NCBI RefSeq assembly: GCF_900169265.1
Contig: NZ_FXYX01000001.1
Location: 496,001 to 560,000, forward strand
Source of the DNA: Brevibacterium iodinum ATCC 49514
Lineage (GTDB): Bacteria; Actinomycetota; Actinomycetes; Actinomycetales; Brevibacteriaceae
Reading direction: 5' to 3'
DNA: 64,000 nt
Notes under the pieces: model-generated
What the model was told of the DNA's origin: nothing
Seen by the model: only the letters and a program-made list of their open reading frames with translations
Database searches by the model: none
Made by a program: the position numbers and the translations under genes
Shown: piece after piece, positions 1-8,871 of the stretch
Position numbering within the stretch: the first letter of the stretch is position 1
Layout: every line of letters begins with the position of its first letter

Positions 1-1084
1 TGAGGAAGAACCCGTCGGCCGGGACGTTCTCCCGACCGTCGAGGACGACCGTCGCCCCCGCCTCGGCGCCGGCATCGATGTAGCCTGCGACCTTGTCGCG
101 GTGGGCGGCGGTGACGAGCGGTCCCATGTCCGGCTCGGTCGCGCCGTCGCCCACGCGCAGGGTCGTGGTGCGTTCGGCGATATTCGCCACGAGCTCCTCG
201 GCGATGGAGTCGACGGCGACGACCACGGAGATCGCCATGCAGCGCTCACCGGCTGCCCCGTAGCCGGCGTTGACGGCGGCGTCGGCGGCGAGGTCGAGGT
301 CCGCGTCGGGCAGGACGAGCATGTGGTTCTTCGCTCCGCCGAAAGCCTGGACGCGTTTGCCGGCGGCCGTGCCGTTCTCGTAGACGTATTTTGCGATCGG
401 GGTCGATCCGACGAAGGACACCGAGGCGACGTCGGGGCTCTCAAGGATCGTGTCGACGGCTTCCTTGTCGCCGTGGACGACGTTGAACACGCCGTCGGGC
501 AGGCCCGCTTCCTTCCACAGCTCGGCGAGCCAGTTCGCGGCCGTCGGGTCCTTCTCGGAGGGCTTGAGCACGACGGTGTTGCCGGTCGCGATGGCGACGG
601 GGAAGAACCACATCGGGACCATGGCCGGGAAGTTGAAGGGCGAGATGATCGCGGCGACGCCGATCGGCTGACGCAGGGAGTGTACGTCGAGTTTCGTCGA
701 CGCGTTCTCCGTATGACCGCCTCTCAGGTGGCCGGCGATGCCGCACGCGAATTCGACGACCTCCTGCCCGCGGGCGACCTCGCCGAGGGCGTCGGAGAGG
801 ACCTTGCCGTGTTCGGCGGTGATGATCTCCGCGAGCTCCTGCTTACGGGCGTTGAGCAGCTCGCGGAAGGAGAAGAGGATGGACGTCCGCCGTGACAGCG
901 AGGTGTCGCGCCAGGCGGGGAAGGCGGCCGAGGCCGCGGCGATCGCCGATTCCACGGTCGCCTTCGATCCCAGGGCCACCTGGCCGCTGACGACTCCGGT
1001 GGCGGGGTTCGTGATGTCGCCGAGGCGGGTGTCGGTGTCCGCGGTGACGGTCTGTCCGTTGATCCAATGGGTCAGCGTTGCCAT
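1..1084 (-). CDS. mmsA: CoA-acylating methylmalonate-semialdehyde dehydrogenase (partial, C-terminus beyond window)
   Basis: Aldehyde dehydrogenase superfamily enzyme that converts (methyl)malonate semialdehyde to propionyl- or acetyl-CoA in valine, beta-alanine or inositol breakdown. About 361 codons are visible from the ATG at 1084, which follows a GAAGGA ribosome site; the rest lies off the left edge. The protein opens with the TxxWINGQ stretch typical of the family. It has the cofactor-binding region around ISPFNFP, the FGGAKNHMLVLPDAD signature that separates methylmalonate-semialdehyde dehydrogenases from other ALDHs, and the catalytic Cys in AAGERCMAIS near residue 282. It is divergent from the PucR-type gene at 1198, which probably controls it. 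Substrate preference is not decided by the sequence. Confidence 0.93.
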   Translation of the reverse strand, partial: MATLTHWINGQTVTADTDTRLGDITNPATGVVSGQVALGSKATVESAIAAASAAFPAWRDTSLSRRTSILFSFRELLNARKQELAEIITAEHGKVLSDALGEVARGQEVVEFACGIAGHLRGGHTENASTKLDVHSLRQPIGVAAIISPFNFPAMVPMWFFPVAIATGNTVVLKPSEKDPTAANWLAELWKEAGLPDGVFNVVHGDKEAVDTILESPDVASVSFVGSTPIAKYVYENGTAAGKRVQAFGGAKNHMLVLPDADLDLAADAAVNAGYGAAGERCMAISVVVAVDSIAEELVANIAERTTTLRVGDGATEPDMGPLVTAAHRDKVAGYIDAGAEAGATVVLDGRENVPADGFFL

Positions 1085-1185
1085 GAAGGGTCCTTCTGCG
1101 TCGTCGGTGCGTCGGTTGAGTCCATCCTCGGTCCGCCCTGCCGATCTCGGAAGTGTCAGGGTGTCAGAATCTTCGCCCTCGGCTT

Positions 1186-1191
1186 TACACT
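1186..1191 (+). promoter_or_regulatory. -10 box (TACACT) of a leaderless promoter for the PucR-type gene
   Basis: TACACT is followed by exactly six nucleotides and then the ATG at 1198, so transcription should begin at or next to the A of the start codon. No ribosome site precedes that ATG. The same spacing is seen at several other genes in the window. Two overlapping GTGTCAG-type direct repeats at 1153-1167 could be a regulator site in this divergent promoter. Confidence 0.55.
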
Positions 1192-1197
1192 GTGTCA

Positions 1198-2913
1198 ATG
1201 AACACTGCACGGGAGTCGAGCGGGGCATCGCTGAGCATCGCCGGTCTGCTCGAGTTCGAGGAGATCAAGGCTGCAGAGCCTGCGGTGCTTGCCGGCGAAG
1301 CAGTCCTCGACCGGGCGATCCGCTGGGTCCACATCGCCGATTCCGAGCATGTCGAGCGCTTCCTCGAAGGTGGGGAGCTCGTGCTCACCACGGCCACGAC
1401 CTTTCGCCACCGCCCCGAGGCGATGTCAGAGTTCCTCGACCAGCTCGAGCGGGCGGCAGCGGCGGGCGCGATCATCGAACTCGTCGACGAGGACTCGGCC
1501 TTCGACGACGCGGCGGGCACGGTCGTGCAGGAGGCCGCTTCGGCGAGAGAGCTGCCCGTCGTGGTGCTCCCGCACCGAGTCAAGTTCGTGAAGATCACGG
1601 AGTTTGCCCATCGACGTCTCCTCGCGCAGCAGATCTCGCGGCTCGAACATGCCCGAGAGATCCACGAGACGTACACACAGCTGAGCCTCGATCGAGCCGA
1701 GGCACAGACGATCGTCGATCGTACGGCCGAGCTCTTGGGCACGGCGGTGGTCCTCGAGGATGTGTCCCATCGGGTTCTCGCCCATTCCGGCCGCGGTTCG
1801 CAGGCTCTCGCGCAGAAGCAGAAGTGGGTCGACCTCGTCAGCGGTGCGAGTACGACACCCGGCGGTCACGCGCCGTCGCAGTGGCGGCAGACGCCGGTGG
1901 GGCTGCGCTCTCGCCGGTGGGGCCGGCTCGTCGTGCCCGGCGCCGTCGAGTCCGTCGCCGATCTCGAGCAGGTCATCGAACGCGCGGGTGAAGCCCTGAC
2001 GCTGATTCGGATGGCCGATCGCGATGAGCAGGATCTGCTGCTGCAGGCCCAAAGCGGCCTGATCCGAGAGATCACCGACTCGGAGGGCATCGACGAGCGT
2101 TCGGCACGGGAGCGCGCCCGCTCTCTGGGATTCACTCCTGCGGAAGGGGCCGAGCTCACCCCGGTGGTCGTCCGCATCGATCGTGAGGCCGACACCGATC
2201 CGACTCGGGTGCAGCTGCAGGAGCGCGGTCTGACGCAGGAGATCGCCTCTGCCGCCTCGCGCCTCAATCTGTGTCTGCTCATGACGAGCCTGCAGTCGGG
2301 TGTTTTCGGGTTCGTTCTGGGGCCCGGTCGCGGGAGAAGCCGACGATCGCAGCCGAGCCCGCGCGGTACGGAGGAAGCCGATGAACGGCTCACCCGTCTG
2401 CTCGCCGAGCTCGAGGGGCTTGCTTCGAGCTGGGTGGTCGGGGTCGGCCGCGGCAGCACTACTCTGCTTCGCGCTGTCGCCGGTCTCGAAGCAGCCTCTC
2501 ACGTCGCCGAGGTTGCGTCGACGCTGGATGTGCGCGAGCGTGCGTTCTACCGCTCCTCGGACGTGCGCATCCGCGGGCTGCTGTCTCTGCTGGCCGAGGA
2601 CTCGCGGCTGCGTGCCTTCGCCGAGGGAGAGCTGGGGCCGCTGCTCGGCGAATCGACGCGTAATGACCGGCGGGGAGACGGCGTTCTGCCATCCGCTGCG
2701 GACGCCGCAGACGACGGACTTCTCGACTTCCTCGAGCTCTACCTTTCCCATGGCGGCAACAAGTCGGCGATGGCGCGGGCCGGGCACCTGTCCCGACCCG
2801 CGCTCTACTCACGGATCAATCGTCTGCAGGACCGCCTCGGCGTCTCGCTCGACGATGCGGAGTCACGCACGGCATTGCACGTGGCGCTGCTGTGGTGGCG
2901 GATGTACGGCTGA
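1198..2913 (+). CDS. PucR/CdaR-family transcriptional regulator
   Basis: Predicted DNA-binding activator of 571 residues. The N-terminal PucR domain (about residues 12-130, GLLEFEEIKAAEPAVLAGE onward) is followed by a GAF/GGDEF-like middle region. The C-terminal PucR-type helix-turn-helix (about 510-565) contains FLELYLSHGGNKSAMA and RPALYSRINRLQ. A longer reading from 1153 is open, but the ATG at 1198 is chosen because it sits six bases after a good -10 box. PucR-family proteins commonly control neighbouring catabolic genes (purine, GABA, amino-acid derivatives). Here the divergent partner is mmsA, so control of semialdehyde oxidation is the likely job. The ligand is unknown. Confidence 0.9.
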   Translation: MNTARESSGASLSIAGLLEFEEIKAAEPAVLAGEAVLDRAIRWVHIADSEHVERFLEGGELVLTTATTFRHRPEAMSEFLDQLERAAAAGAIIELVDEDSAFDDAAGTVVQEAASARELPVVVLPHRVKFVKITEFAHRRLLAQQISRLEHAREIHETYTQLSLDRAEAQTIVDRTAELLGTAVVLEDVSHRVLAHSGRGSQALAQKQKWVDLVSGASTTPGGHAPSQWRQTPVGLRSRRWGRLVVPGAVESVADLEQVIERAGEALTLIRMADRDEQDLLLQAQSGLIREITDSEGIDERSARERARSLGFTPAEGAELTPVVVRIDREADTDPTRVQLQERGLTQEIASAASRLNLCLLMTSLQSGVFGFVLGPGRGRSRRSQPSPRGTEEADERLTRLLAELEGLASSWVVGVGRGSTTLLRAVAGLEAASHVAEVASTLDVRERAFYRSSDVRIRGLLSLLAEDSRLRAFAEGELGPLLGESTRNDRRGDGVLPSAADAADDGLLDFLELYLSHGGNKSAMARAGHLSRPALYSRINRLQDRLGVSLDDAESRTALHVALLWWRMYG

Positions 2914-3000
2914 GGACCGTACTCAACGGAGTCGACGACTCCTGCCAGCGGGGTCGTGTGCCGTTCGGGACAGAGCAGGCTTCGGTCGGTCGACGACAAT

Positions 3001-4005
3001 TCAATCGAACAGGGAGCGAATCGAGTCGGTGATTGGGATTCCGCGTTCGGCCGCCGCTGCGCGATTGGCGTAGCGACGGTCACCGGGCTGACGATCCATA
3101 CCTGCGTCGCGGAGCATGTCGACGAATTCGCGGACTCGCCCCAGGTAGGCGTCGTTGCCGCCGCGCTCTGGGTCGATGACGATGAAGAGCTGGCCGGTGC
3201 GGAAGGTGTGGGCACCGTCTGGAGCCTCCGCGTCGATCTCATAGGTGAAAGCGCCGCCGGTCAGTCCTGCAGCCAGTGTTTCGATCATGAATGACAGCAG
3301 CGCACCTTTGTGACCGCCGACGGGACGGATGCCGCCGCCATCGAGGATCGCATTCGGGTCCGTGGTGTCCGCGCCGGTCGAGTCGACTCCGGTTCCGACC
3401 GCAACCTCCCGCCCCTCGGCCCGCAGCAGCTGCAGATCTCCATGGGACATCGACGATGTGGAGAAGTCGAAGACGATCGGGTCCGCGTCAGCCACAGGAG
3501 TGGCGAAGCCGAACGGATTGGTACTGAAGACCGGACAGGTGGCTCCCTCGGGGACGACGGCGAGCTTACCGCTGGCAATCATCCCCATCGCCACCCGACC
3601 GTCGCGCGCAAAGGCCTCGAGGTCGGGCCACAGGGCACTGAAGTGATGGGTATTGCGCAGAGCGATGACGGCGACACCGGTGTCGTCGAGCGCCTGGTCG
3701 ACCACCGGCCCCGCCTCGGCGAGTGCGGGTTGGGCGAAGCCGTTGTGACCGTCGATGCGGATATAGGAAGGGCCGACTACGTCGACGCTCGCTTCTGTGG
3801 TCCCATCTGCCCAACCGCGGGTCAGCGAATCGAGGTATCCGGCCACGCGAAAGACTCCGTGGCTGAGAGTGCCGTCGCGTTCACAAGTGGCGCAGTTGGT
3901 CGCCAGCACTTTCGCAACCGCCGAGGAGGCTCCTGCGGCAGTGATCTTGGTTTCGATCGCCGAGACAAGATCATCGAAAGAGATGCAGTCGGGTTCGTTC
4001 GTCAT
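3001..4005 (-). CDS. malate/L-lactate dehydrogenase-family (Ldh2) NAD(P)H-dependent oxidoreductase
   Basis: A 334-residue member of the Ldh2/MDH2 family, a non-Rossmann NAD(P)-dependent reductase group. It includes malate, ureidoglycolate, 2,3-diketogulonate and delta1-piperideine/pyrroline-2-carboxylate reductases. Family hallmarks are the N-terminal RDGTLSHGVFRVAGYLDSL segment with the catalytic His, the NTHHFSALWPDLE motif, the STNPFGFATPV segment, and GGHKGALLSFMIETLA near the C-terminus. The ATG at 4005 follows a GAGGAG site. Upstream on the same strand lies a truncated FAD-dependent amino-acid dehydrogenase. A cyclic imino-acid reductase in a D-amino-acid or hydroxyproline pathway would therefore fit, but the substrate cannot be read from sequence. 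Confidence 0.85.
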   Translation of the reverse strand: MTNEPDCISFDDLVSAIETKITAAGASSAVAKVLATNCATCERDGTLSHGVFRVAGYLDSLTRGWADGTTEASVDVVGPSYIRIDGHNGFAQPALAEAGPVVDQALDDTGVAVIALRNTHHFSALWPDLEAFARDGRVAMGMIASGKLAVVPEGATCPVFSTNPFGFATPVADADPIVFDFSTSSMSHGDLQLLRAEGREVAVGTGVDSTGADTTDPNAILDGGGIRPVGGHKGALLSFMIETLAAGLTGGAFTYEIDAEAPDGAHTFRTGQLFIVIDPERGGNDAYLGRVREFVDMLRDAGMDRQPGDRRYANRAAAAERGIPITDSIRSLFD

Positions 4006-4161
4006 TGTGCGCTCCTCGTGTGCAGCGAATCGTGTCGGCTTCGACCATTGCCCGTGATCAGCAGACTACCGCTCGAACAGTCTTCGATCTTGCCCCGCCA
4101 TATCCGGTGTCGACCCGCAGCTCGGTGACCGGTTCGCTGACATCGACGGACCCCGACTCGA

Positions 4162-4311
4162 TCAGTTGATCCGCAGTCCCGCGGCGTTCCCGTGCGAGGC
4201 GCCCGCACCGCAGCGGGCAGTCTCGATGACTCCGACATCGTGTCCGCTCAGCGCCAGTTCGTAAGCGCTGGTCAGCCCGACCACGCCGCCTCCGATGATG
4301 ACTGTCTTCAT
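4162..4311 (-). pseudogene. truncated FAD-dependent D-amino-acid dehydrogenase (DadA-like) N-terminus
   Basis: Only 49 codons remain. They encode a perfect dinucleotide-binding start (MKTVIIGGGVVGLTSAYEL) followed by GAGASHGNAAGLRIN and a stop. Intact DadA/DAO proteins are about 400 residues and continue past the SHGNAG motif. The ATG at 4311 has a good GGAGGG ribosome site, so the start is genuine and the body has been lost. The following bases (about 4060-4160, minus strand) keep a short open stretch in another frame (VTELRVDTGYGG) that I do not recognise. The fragment precedes the Ldh2-family gene, so the two probably belonged to one catabolic operon. Confidence 0.75.
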
Positions 4312-4477
4312 TGGGTTGCCCTCCGTTGGTCCCCGAATCGGCGGTTTCGCCACCGGATCAGGGCCGACGTCACCGAAGTTGCCTCATGTATGACCATCTA
4401 TCCAAAGAGACGCTATGCAGTGCTGTCAGGTTCGTCAATGGTCTCAGCCACTCTTCCCGAACAGCCCAAGATCAGGC

Positions 4478-5080
4478 TCAGTCTTCGTAGCGGATTTCGA
4501 CGCGGCGGTTCTTCGCCCGTCCCTCGGGGTCGTCCTTACCGTTCTTCTCGTTCGACACGACGGGCTCGGACTCGCCGAAACCCTTTGCCGTCACGTCAAG
4601 GTCCGAGTTCGCCGAGGTGAGCACCTCGGCGACGGCCTTCGCGCGATCTTCGGAGAGCTTCTTGTTGTAGTCGTCTTCGCCCTTGGAGTCCGTATGCCCG
4701 CCGACAGTGATCTCGGAATCGGTCGGCAGATCCTTGACGAGGTCCTTGATCTTCTTCTTCGCTGTGTCGCTCAGTTCGGACGAGTCGAAGTCGAAGAGGA
4801 TATCGGTGTCGAGCGTGACCACGGTGTTGCCGCCGCTGGCCTTCGTCGTTTCGACATCCTCGATGCCTTTACCCAGATCATAGATCTCCGGTTCGAGTTC
4901 GACGATGCTCTCGTCGATCTGCGACTGGTCGGGATCGGTGAAGTCCTCCGGCGTCGGGGTAACGCGATTGGCGATGTCCTGCGAAGTCACGGAGTCTGCG
5001 AACGCGAATGCGGGTGGGCCGGCGACGACGAGGCCCGCCGCAAGGATCACCGCTGCAGGACCGGCGGCTGCCGGCTTCAC
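4478..5080 (-). CDS. OmpA-family C-terminal domain protein, secreted
   Basis: A 200-residue protein with an Ala/Gly-rich signal peptide ending near AFAFADS. A linker of about 65 residues is followed by an OmpA-like peptidoglycan-associated domain (about residues 88-198). The domain shows the family pattern: ILFDFDSSELSD, then VGGHTDSKGEDDYNKKLSEDRAKAVAEVL, then AKGFGESEP and RAKNRRVEIR. In the family the conserved Asp and Arg bind diaminopimelate of peptidoglycan. The GTG start at 5080 overlaps the stop of the upstream lipoprotein gene (GTGA), so the two are translationally coupled. An OmpA domain in a Gram-positive suggests non-covalent anchoring of an extracellular protein to the wall. Confidence 0.88.
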   Translation of the reverse strand: MKPAAAGPAAVILAAGLVVAGPPAFAFADSVTSQDIANRVTPTPEDFTDPDQSQIDESIVELEPEIYDLGKGIEDVETTKASGGNTVVTLDTDILFDFDSSELSDTAKKKIKDLVKDLPTDSEITVGGHTDSKGEDDYNKKLSEDRAKAVAEVLTSANSDLDVTAKGFGESEPVVSNEKNGKDDPEGRAKNRRVEIRYED

Positions 5081-5697
5081 GAGATCTTCACTCCGGTGGC
5101 GAGGTTCATTCCGTCGACGACGGAGACCTCGACTTCGTCGACGTCCGGTGGCGGAGCGGCGAAGACTGCGAACGCGTAGTGAGTCTGACCGGGTTTGAAC
5201 TTCGTGCTCTGGTAGGAAGTCTGCGCTCGCTGTGGGAACTTATCCAAGACGTTGTGTTTGCGCAGGTTCCGTGAGTCGACGAGGAAAGGATTCCAACTTG
5301 CATCGCCGAGGTATCCGTAGAGATCGTCGCCGTCGTCGTCCTCGTCGGTCTTGTCCGAGTTCACGGTGAACGCGAACTGCGCCACGACAGTCTCGCCTTG
5401 ACGCTTCAGAGGAAACAGCTCGACAGTCATCGTCGCTTTCTCGTCGCCCTCAACGGCGGCGGGAATCTCCTGGGAGGCGACCGGATCGGGAAGATCATCC
5501 GGGTCGAGGCCGGCCGCCTCGGCAGATCCGGATTCACCCTTCGAATCTGCGGCCTCACCGGGCTCCTGCGCGGCACCTTGGGTTTCGGCGCGCTCAGCGT
5601 TCGGTTCCTCTGTGTCATCTCCGGACGAGCAGGCGGTCAGGGTCACCGCCAGGGCGGCGGCAGCAGCGGACAGAGCTGTCCTGCGGATCAGGGGCAT
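5077..5697 (-). CDS. putative lipoprotein coupled to the OmpA-domain protein
   Basis: Read from the ATG at 5697, the product has 206 residues: a signal peptide (MPLIRRTALSAAAAALAV) with lipobox LTAC, so Cys is predicted to be lipidated. A long acidic Glu/Ala/Ser linker (about residues 24-70) leads into an all-beta-looking domain (about 75-206). That domain includes TMTVELFPLKRQGETVVAQFAF and HYAFAVFAAPPPDVDEVEVSVVDGM. I do not recognise a named family. The gene overlaps the downstream OmpA-domain gene by four bases, so the two products probably act together at the membrane-wall interface. An in-frame reading continues upstream to 5805 but has no ribosome site or signal sequence. Confidence 0.75.
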   Translation of the reverse strand: MPLIRRTALSAAAAALAVTLTACSSGDDTEEPNAERAETQGAAQEPGEAADSKGESGSAEAAGLDPDDLPDPVASQEIPAAVEGDEKATMTVELFPLKRQGETVVAQFAFTVNSDKTDEDDDGDDLYGYLGDASWNPFLVDSRNLRKHNVLDKFPQRAQTSYQSTKFKPGQTHYAFAVFAAPPPDVDEVEVSVVDGMNLATGVKIS

Positions 5698-5837
5698 AGC
5701 GATGGGAGTTCTCCTCAGTACTCGCCGGAGCAGCATCTCTGCTGGTGAGCTCCGGTGGCGCGGGGCGGACGCGGACCAACTTACCCCGGACAGGTGAACT
5801 TTCACTACATCGAACGTAAGTCGAGACGAACAGAAAC

Positions 5838-5878
5838 GCAGAACCCCTGCGACCTGATCCAGATCGCAGGGGTTCTGC
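5838..5878 (-). terminator. terminator of tRNA-Ser(GCT)
   Basis: Perfect 15-bp inverted repeat (5838-5852 and 5864-5878) with an 11-nt loop, directly downstream of the tRNA on the minus strand and followed by a T-rich stretch. The stem contains GCAGAACCCCTGCGA. Confidence 0.8.
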
Positions 5879-5884
5879 CAAACG

Positions 5885-5973
5885 CGGAGCCGGTGGGATT
5901 TGAACCCACGGTCCCCCTATTGGAGGACTTCACCTTAGCAGGGTGACGCTTTCGGCCGCTCAGCCACGACTCC
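5885..5973 (-). tRNA. tRNA-Ser (anticodon GCT)
   Basis: An 89-nt class II tRNA. The acceptor arms GGAGTCG and CGGCTCC pair, the D-arm contains GCTGAGCGGCC, and the anticodon loop CTGCTAA gives GCT (serine AGC/AGU). It has a long variable arm and a T-arm with GTGGGTTCAAATCCCAC. CCA is not encoded. A strong hairpin terminator follows. Confidence 0.95.
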
Positions 5974-6348
5974 ATCCGCAGTGCTGCGATCCGCTTCGGC
6001 GAAATGCACACCGACAGACCCTCCAGCACTACGGGATACAGCCTAAGGGAAAGGAGCCATCCAGGGCAAAGCGCAACCGCGGAGAGTGGGCTTCGTCATA
6101 GTCGAACCGACCCGTGACGGGCGCGAATCCGGGCCGAACGTCCCCTTTGTACCGCTCCCCCACACCGGAATTCCAGCATTCATCAATGTGCAGGCGTAAA
6201 ATCGGCGTGATGTGCTTTGCGGTCTGGTCTCAGATCCTCGCAGAAACACCGGTCGGAAATCCGATGGCCGTGGTGTGCCCTGCGCCGGAGACGAGAACGG
6301 CGAGCGGGCCGTATTGCACGAGCAGACAGTTTTTGAGGAGTAGACAAC
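5974..6348. other. intergenic region upstream of the LCP gene
   Basis: About 375 bases between the tRNA and the TTG start at 6349. No convincing gene is visible. A TAAAAT -10-like box lies near 6196, so the LCP mRNA may carry a leader of roughly 140 bases. The ribosome site GAGGAG at 6335-6340 sits 8 nt before the TTG and decides that start. Confidence 0.5.
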
Positions 6349-8871
6349 TTGCCAGAGTTTCCCCCTGACAAGCGCGGACCGCATGGGAGCGACCCCGATT
6401 CCCAGACAACAGGTCGTCGGCTCCGGGCCTCCGCTCGCCCCCGGTTCCGCGGCGACACCGCCGCCAGCGAAAGCGACTCGACACCGCAGTCGAGCTTGCC
6501 GCAGCAGAACTCTCGGCAGTCCGAGCCTCGCCGCTCGGACTCCCAGCGCCGTGACTCCCGACAACTGCCGGCCTCGGCGGCGAATCCCCGCCGGTCCCGC
6601 ACGAAATCGGACCAGAACTCGGACCAGAATTCCGGTCAGGACTCCAAACGGTCCGCCGATGCCCGATCCGACTATTCGTTCCGCACAAGCTCCCGTGGAT
6701 CGGGAGATCAGTCGGACAACCGACTCGGCGACAGCACCCGTGATGCAGGAACTTCGTCCCGCTCGCCGCATGCACCGCCTCCGCGCCCGGTCGCCCCGCG
6801 CACTCGCCGCGAAGCCCGCATGCTGCGTGCAGCCGCGGCCAGCGGAGCCTCTGCGGCCGGAGTCGCCGCGGCAGCAAGCTCGAATACACCGGATGATCCG
6901 GGCGCCGGCTCACGGCGCGGCCCTGCTCACGATGCCCCGCGCACGTTCGCACGGGACGAATCGGCCGCCTCAGCGAGGGATTCCCACGATTTCGACCACA
7001 CGGACAACGACGCCGATACGGACTCCGCTCCGACCACACGCCGCGACGCCCGTGAGCGGCACGCGGCCGAATCCCGAGGCCGGGGCCGCAAGAAGTCATC
7101 CGCCACACGGGGCGCGCGCAGCGCCGCGGCCGCAGCAGCGGTCGGTGCGGGCGGCACTGCGGCAGCAACCGGAGCATCGTCTGCCGCGAGAGGAGGCGAC
7201 GACAACGGCTCCGCCCACGACGAGAAGTCGACCGGTCACGGACCGGGACGGGCCCGCCGCCATTCCTCCCGCCTCGGCGAATCGTTCCCCAGCCTCGTCG
7301 GCTGGACCTCTCTGAGCACCCTTCTGCCCGGTGTCGGACTGCTGCACACACGCTTCCGGCCCGCCGGACTCATCGTCTTCGGTCTCTTCGTCCTCACTCT
7401 GCTCGTCGGGCTCGTCTATCTGCTGGTCAAGGGACCGGTGCGTGCGGTCGCCACGATCGTCGCCAGTCCCTCGCTGCTGAACTTCCTCGCCATCGCCGCC
7501 GTGCTCGTGGCCGTGATCTGGATCCTCGTGATGGTCGTGTCTCACCTCGGGCTGCGCCGCGGGCACCGATACCGGCCCTGGCAGAACAAGATGGCCGGCG
7601 TCCTCGTCGTCTCCCTCGCCCTCATCATCGGCATTCCGCTCGGCGTCGGCTCGGTCTTCGCCCGCGTGCAGTCCGACACGGTCGCCAGCCTCTTCGGCGA
7701 CAGTACGGGCAAATCCCACAGCGCCGAAGAACTCTGGGCCGACAAGCCCTATATCAACGTCTTCCTCATGGGCCGCGACAACGGCGACGATCGTGAGGGC
7801 ACCCGCCCGGATACGATGCTCGTGGCCTCCATCGACACGAAGACCGGCAACGCCGCGCTCATCTCCGTGCCCCGTAACCTCGCGTTCCCGGTCTTCCCCG
7901 AAGGCAGCGAACTCGAAAAGGCGTGGCCCGACGGATTCCGCCCCTCCGGTGACTCGTCCGAGGACCTCATCAACGCCGTATGGCAGTGGGGCGAACAGAA
8001 CCCCGACAAGATCGGAAACCCGCACGGACTCGAACCGGGCATGTGGGCGACGATGCAGGCCGTCGAAGGCTCCTTGGGACTCAAGCTCGACTATTGGTCT
8101 TCGGTCGACATGGCCGGATTCGAGGACGTCGTCGACGCCATCGGCGGAGTGAAGATCGACGTCGAACGCCCGATCCCGATGGGCGGCGGAAAATCGATGT
8201 CGGGAGTGAAGAACGAGGTCTACGGCTGGGTCGATCCGGGCCCGCAGACGCTCAAGGGCAAGGACGCACTCTGGTACGTCCGCTCCCGTGAAGGCAGCGA
8301 CAACTACGACCGCATGTGCCGTCAGCAGCGGATGCTCAAGACCACTCTCGAGCAGATCGACCCGCAGGAGATCGCCACGGCCTATCCGAAGCTCGCGAAC
8401 TCCGCGACACGGAACATCGCCACGTCGATCCCACAGAACGAGATCCCGGCCTTCATCGAACTCGCCATGATGATGCAGAAGGGCGACGTCACCACAGTCC
8501 AGATCAACAATGACGTCACCCCGACCTACGACCCCGATTACGATGTGCTCCACAAGTGGATCCTCGGCGAAGTCAAGGGAGCGTCCGACGGCGAGGAGAC
8601 ACCGAAGCCGACGAACGACGGCAGCAAGTCCCAGGAATCCGAGGACAGCACGGACTCGACCGAGGACAGCACCGAAGACACCGCCACCGATGAACCAGCC
8701 GATTCCGCGGATGGATCCACAGATGAGGCCGGCGCCGAGGCGGACGCCACCGAAGCGGCAACGCCGGGTGAGCCCAACGCCGAAGGCAAGTGCTACCCGA
8801 AGGGCTTCAAGCCCGGTGACGACTTCCCCGGCTACCCCGGGCCCAACGGCGGAACCGGCGAGCAGGGGTGA
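6349..8871 (+). CDS. LytR-CpsA-Psr (LCP) family cell-wall glycopolymer ligase
   Basis: An 840-residue membrane enzyme predicted to transfer lipid-linked wall polymers to peptidoglycan. Residues 1-310 are a charged, low-complexity cytoplasmic region rich in Arg, Ser, Asp and Ala. Three hydrophobic segments follow at roughly 337-360, 376-398 and 414-437. The extracellular LCP domain (about 465-690) shows VFLMGRDNGDDREGTRPDTML, SVPRNLAFPV and GKDALWYVRSREGSDNYDRMCRQQ, including the Asp and Arg residues that bind the polyprenyl phosphate. The tail (about 740-805) is Ser/Thr/Asp/Glu-rich. The TTG start is set by a GAGGAG site. Its stop overlaps the next gene (GTGA), implying coupled translation. 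The very long disordered N-terminus is unusual for the family. Confidence 0.9.
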   Translation: MPEFPPDKRGPHGSDPDSQTTGRRLRASARPRFRGDTAASESDSTPQSSLPQQNSRQSEPRRSDSQRRDSRQLPASAANPRRSRTKSDQNSDQNSGQDSKRSADARSDYSFRTSSRGSGDQSDNRLGDSTRDAGTSSRSPHAPPPRPVAPRTRREARMLRAAAASGASAAGVAAAASSNTPDDPGAGSRRGPAHDAPRTFARDESAASARDSHDFDHTDNDADTDSAPTTRRDARERHAAESRGRGRKKSSATRGARSAAAAAAVGAGGTAAATGASSAARGGDDNGSAHDEKSTGHGPGRARRHSSRLGESFPSLVGWTSLSTLLPGVGLLHTRFRPAGLIVFGLFVLTLLVGLVYLLVKGPVRAVATIVASPSLLNFLAIAAVLVAVIWILVMVVSHLGLRRGHRYRPWQNKMAGVLVVSLALIIGIPLGVGSVFARVQSDTVASLFGDSTGKSHSAEELWADKPYINVFLMGRDNGDDREGTRPDTMLVASIDTKTGNAALISVPRNLAFPVFPEGSELEKAWPDGFRPSGDSSEDLINAVWQWGEQNPDKIGNPHGLEPGMWATMQAVEGSLGLKLDYWSSVDMAGFEDVVDAIGGVKIDVERPIPMGGGKSMSGVKNEVYGWVDPGPQTLKGKDALWYVRSREGSDNYDRMCRQQRMLKTTLEQIDPQEIATAYPKLANSATRNIATSIPQNEIPAFIELAMMMQKGDVTTVQINNDVTPTYDPDYDVLHKWILGEVKGASDGEETPKPTNDGSKSQESEDSTDSTEDSTEDTATDEPADSADGSTDEAGAEADATEAATPGEPNAEGKCYPKGFKPGDDFPGYPGPNGGTGEQG

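Noticed and set aside
1426-2787. 453-codon minus-strand frame opposite the PucR-type gene
   Set aside because: Shadow frame; the PucR domain and HTH are on the plus strand.
7096-8553. 485-codon minus-strand frame opposite the LCP gene
   Set aside because: His/Asp/Glu-rich shadow of a high-GC gene; no start context, no family motifs.
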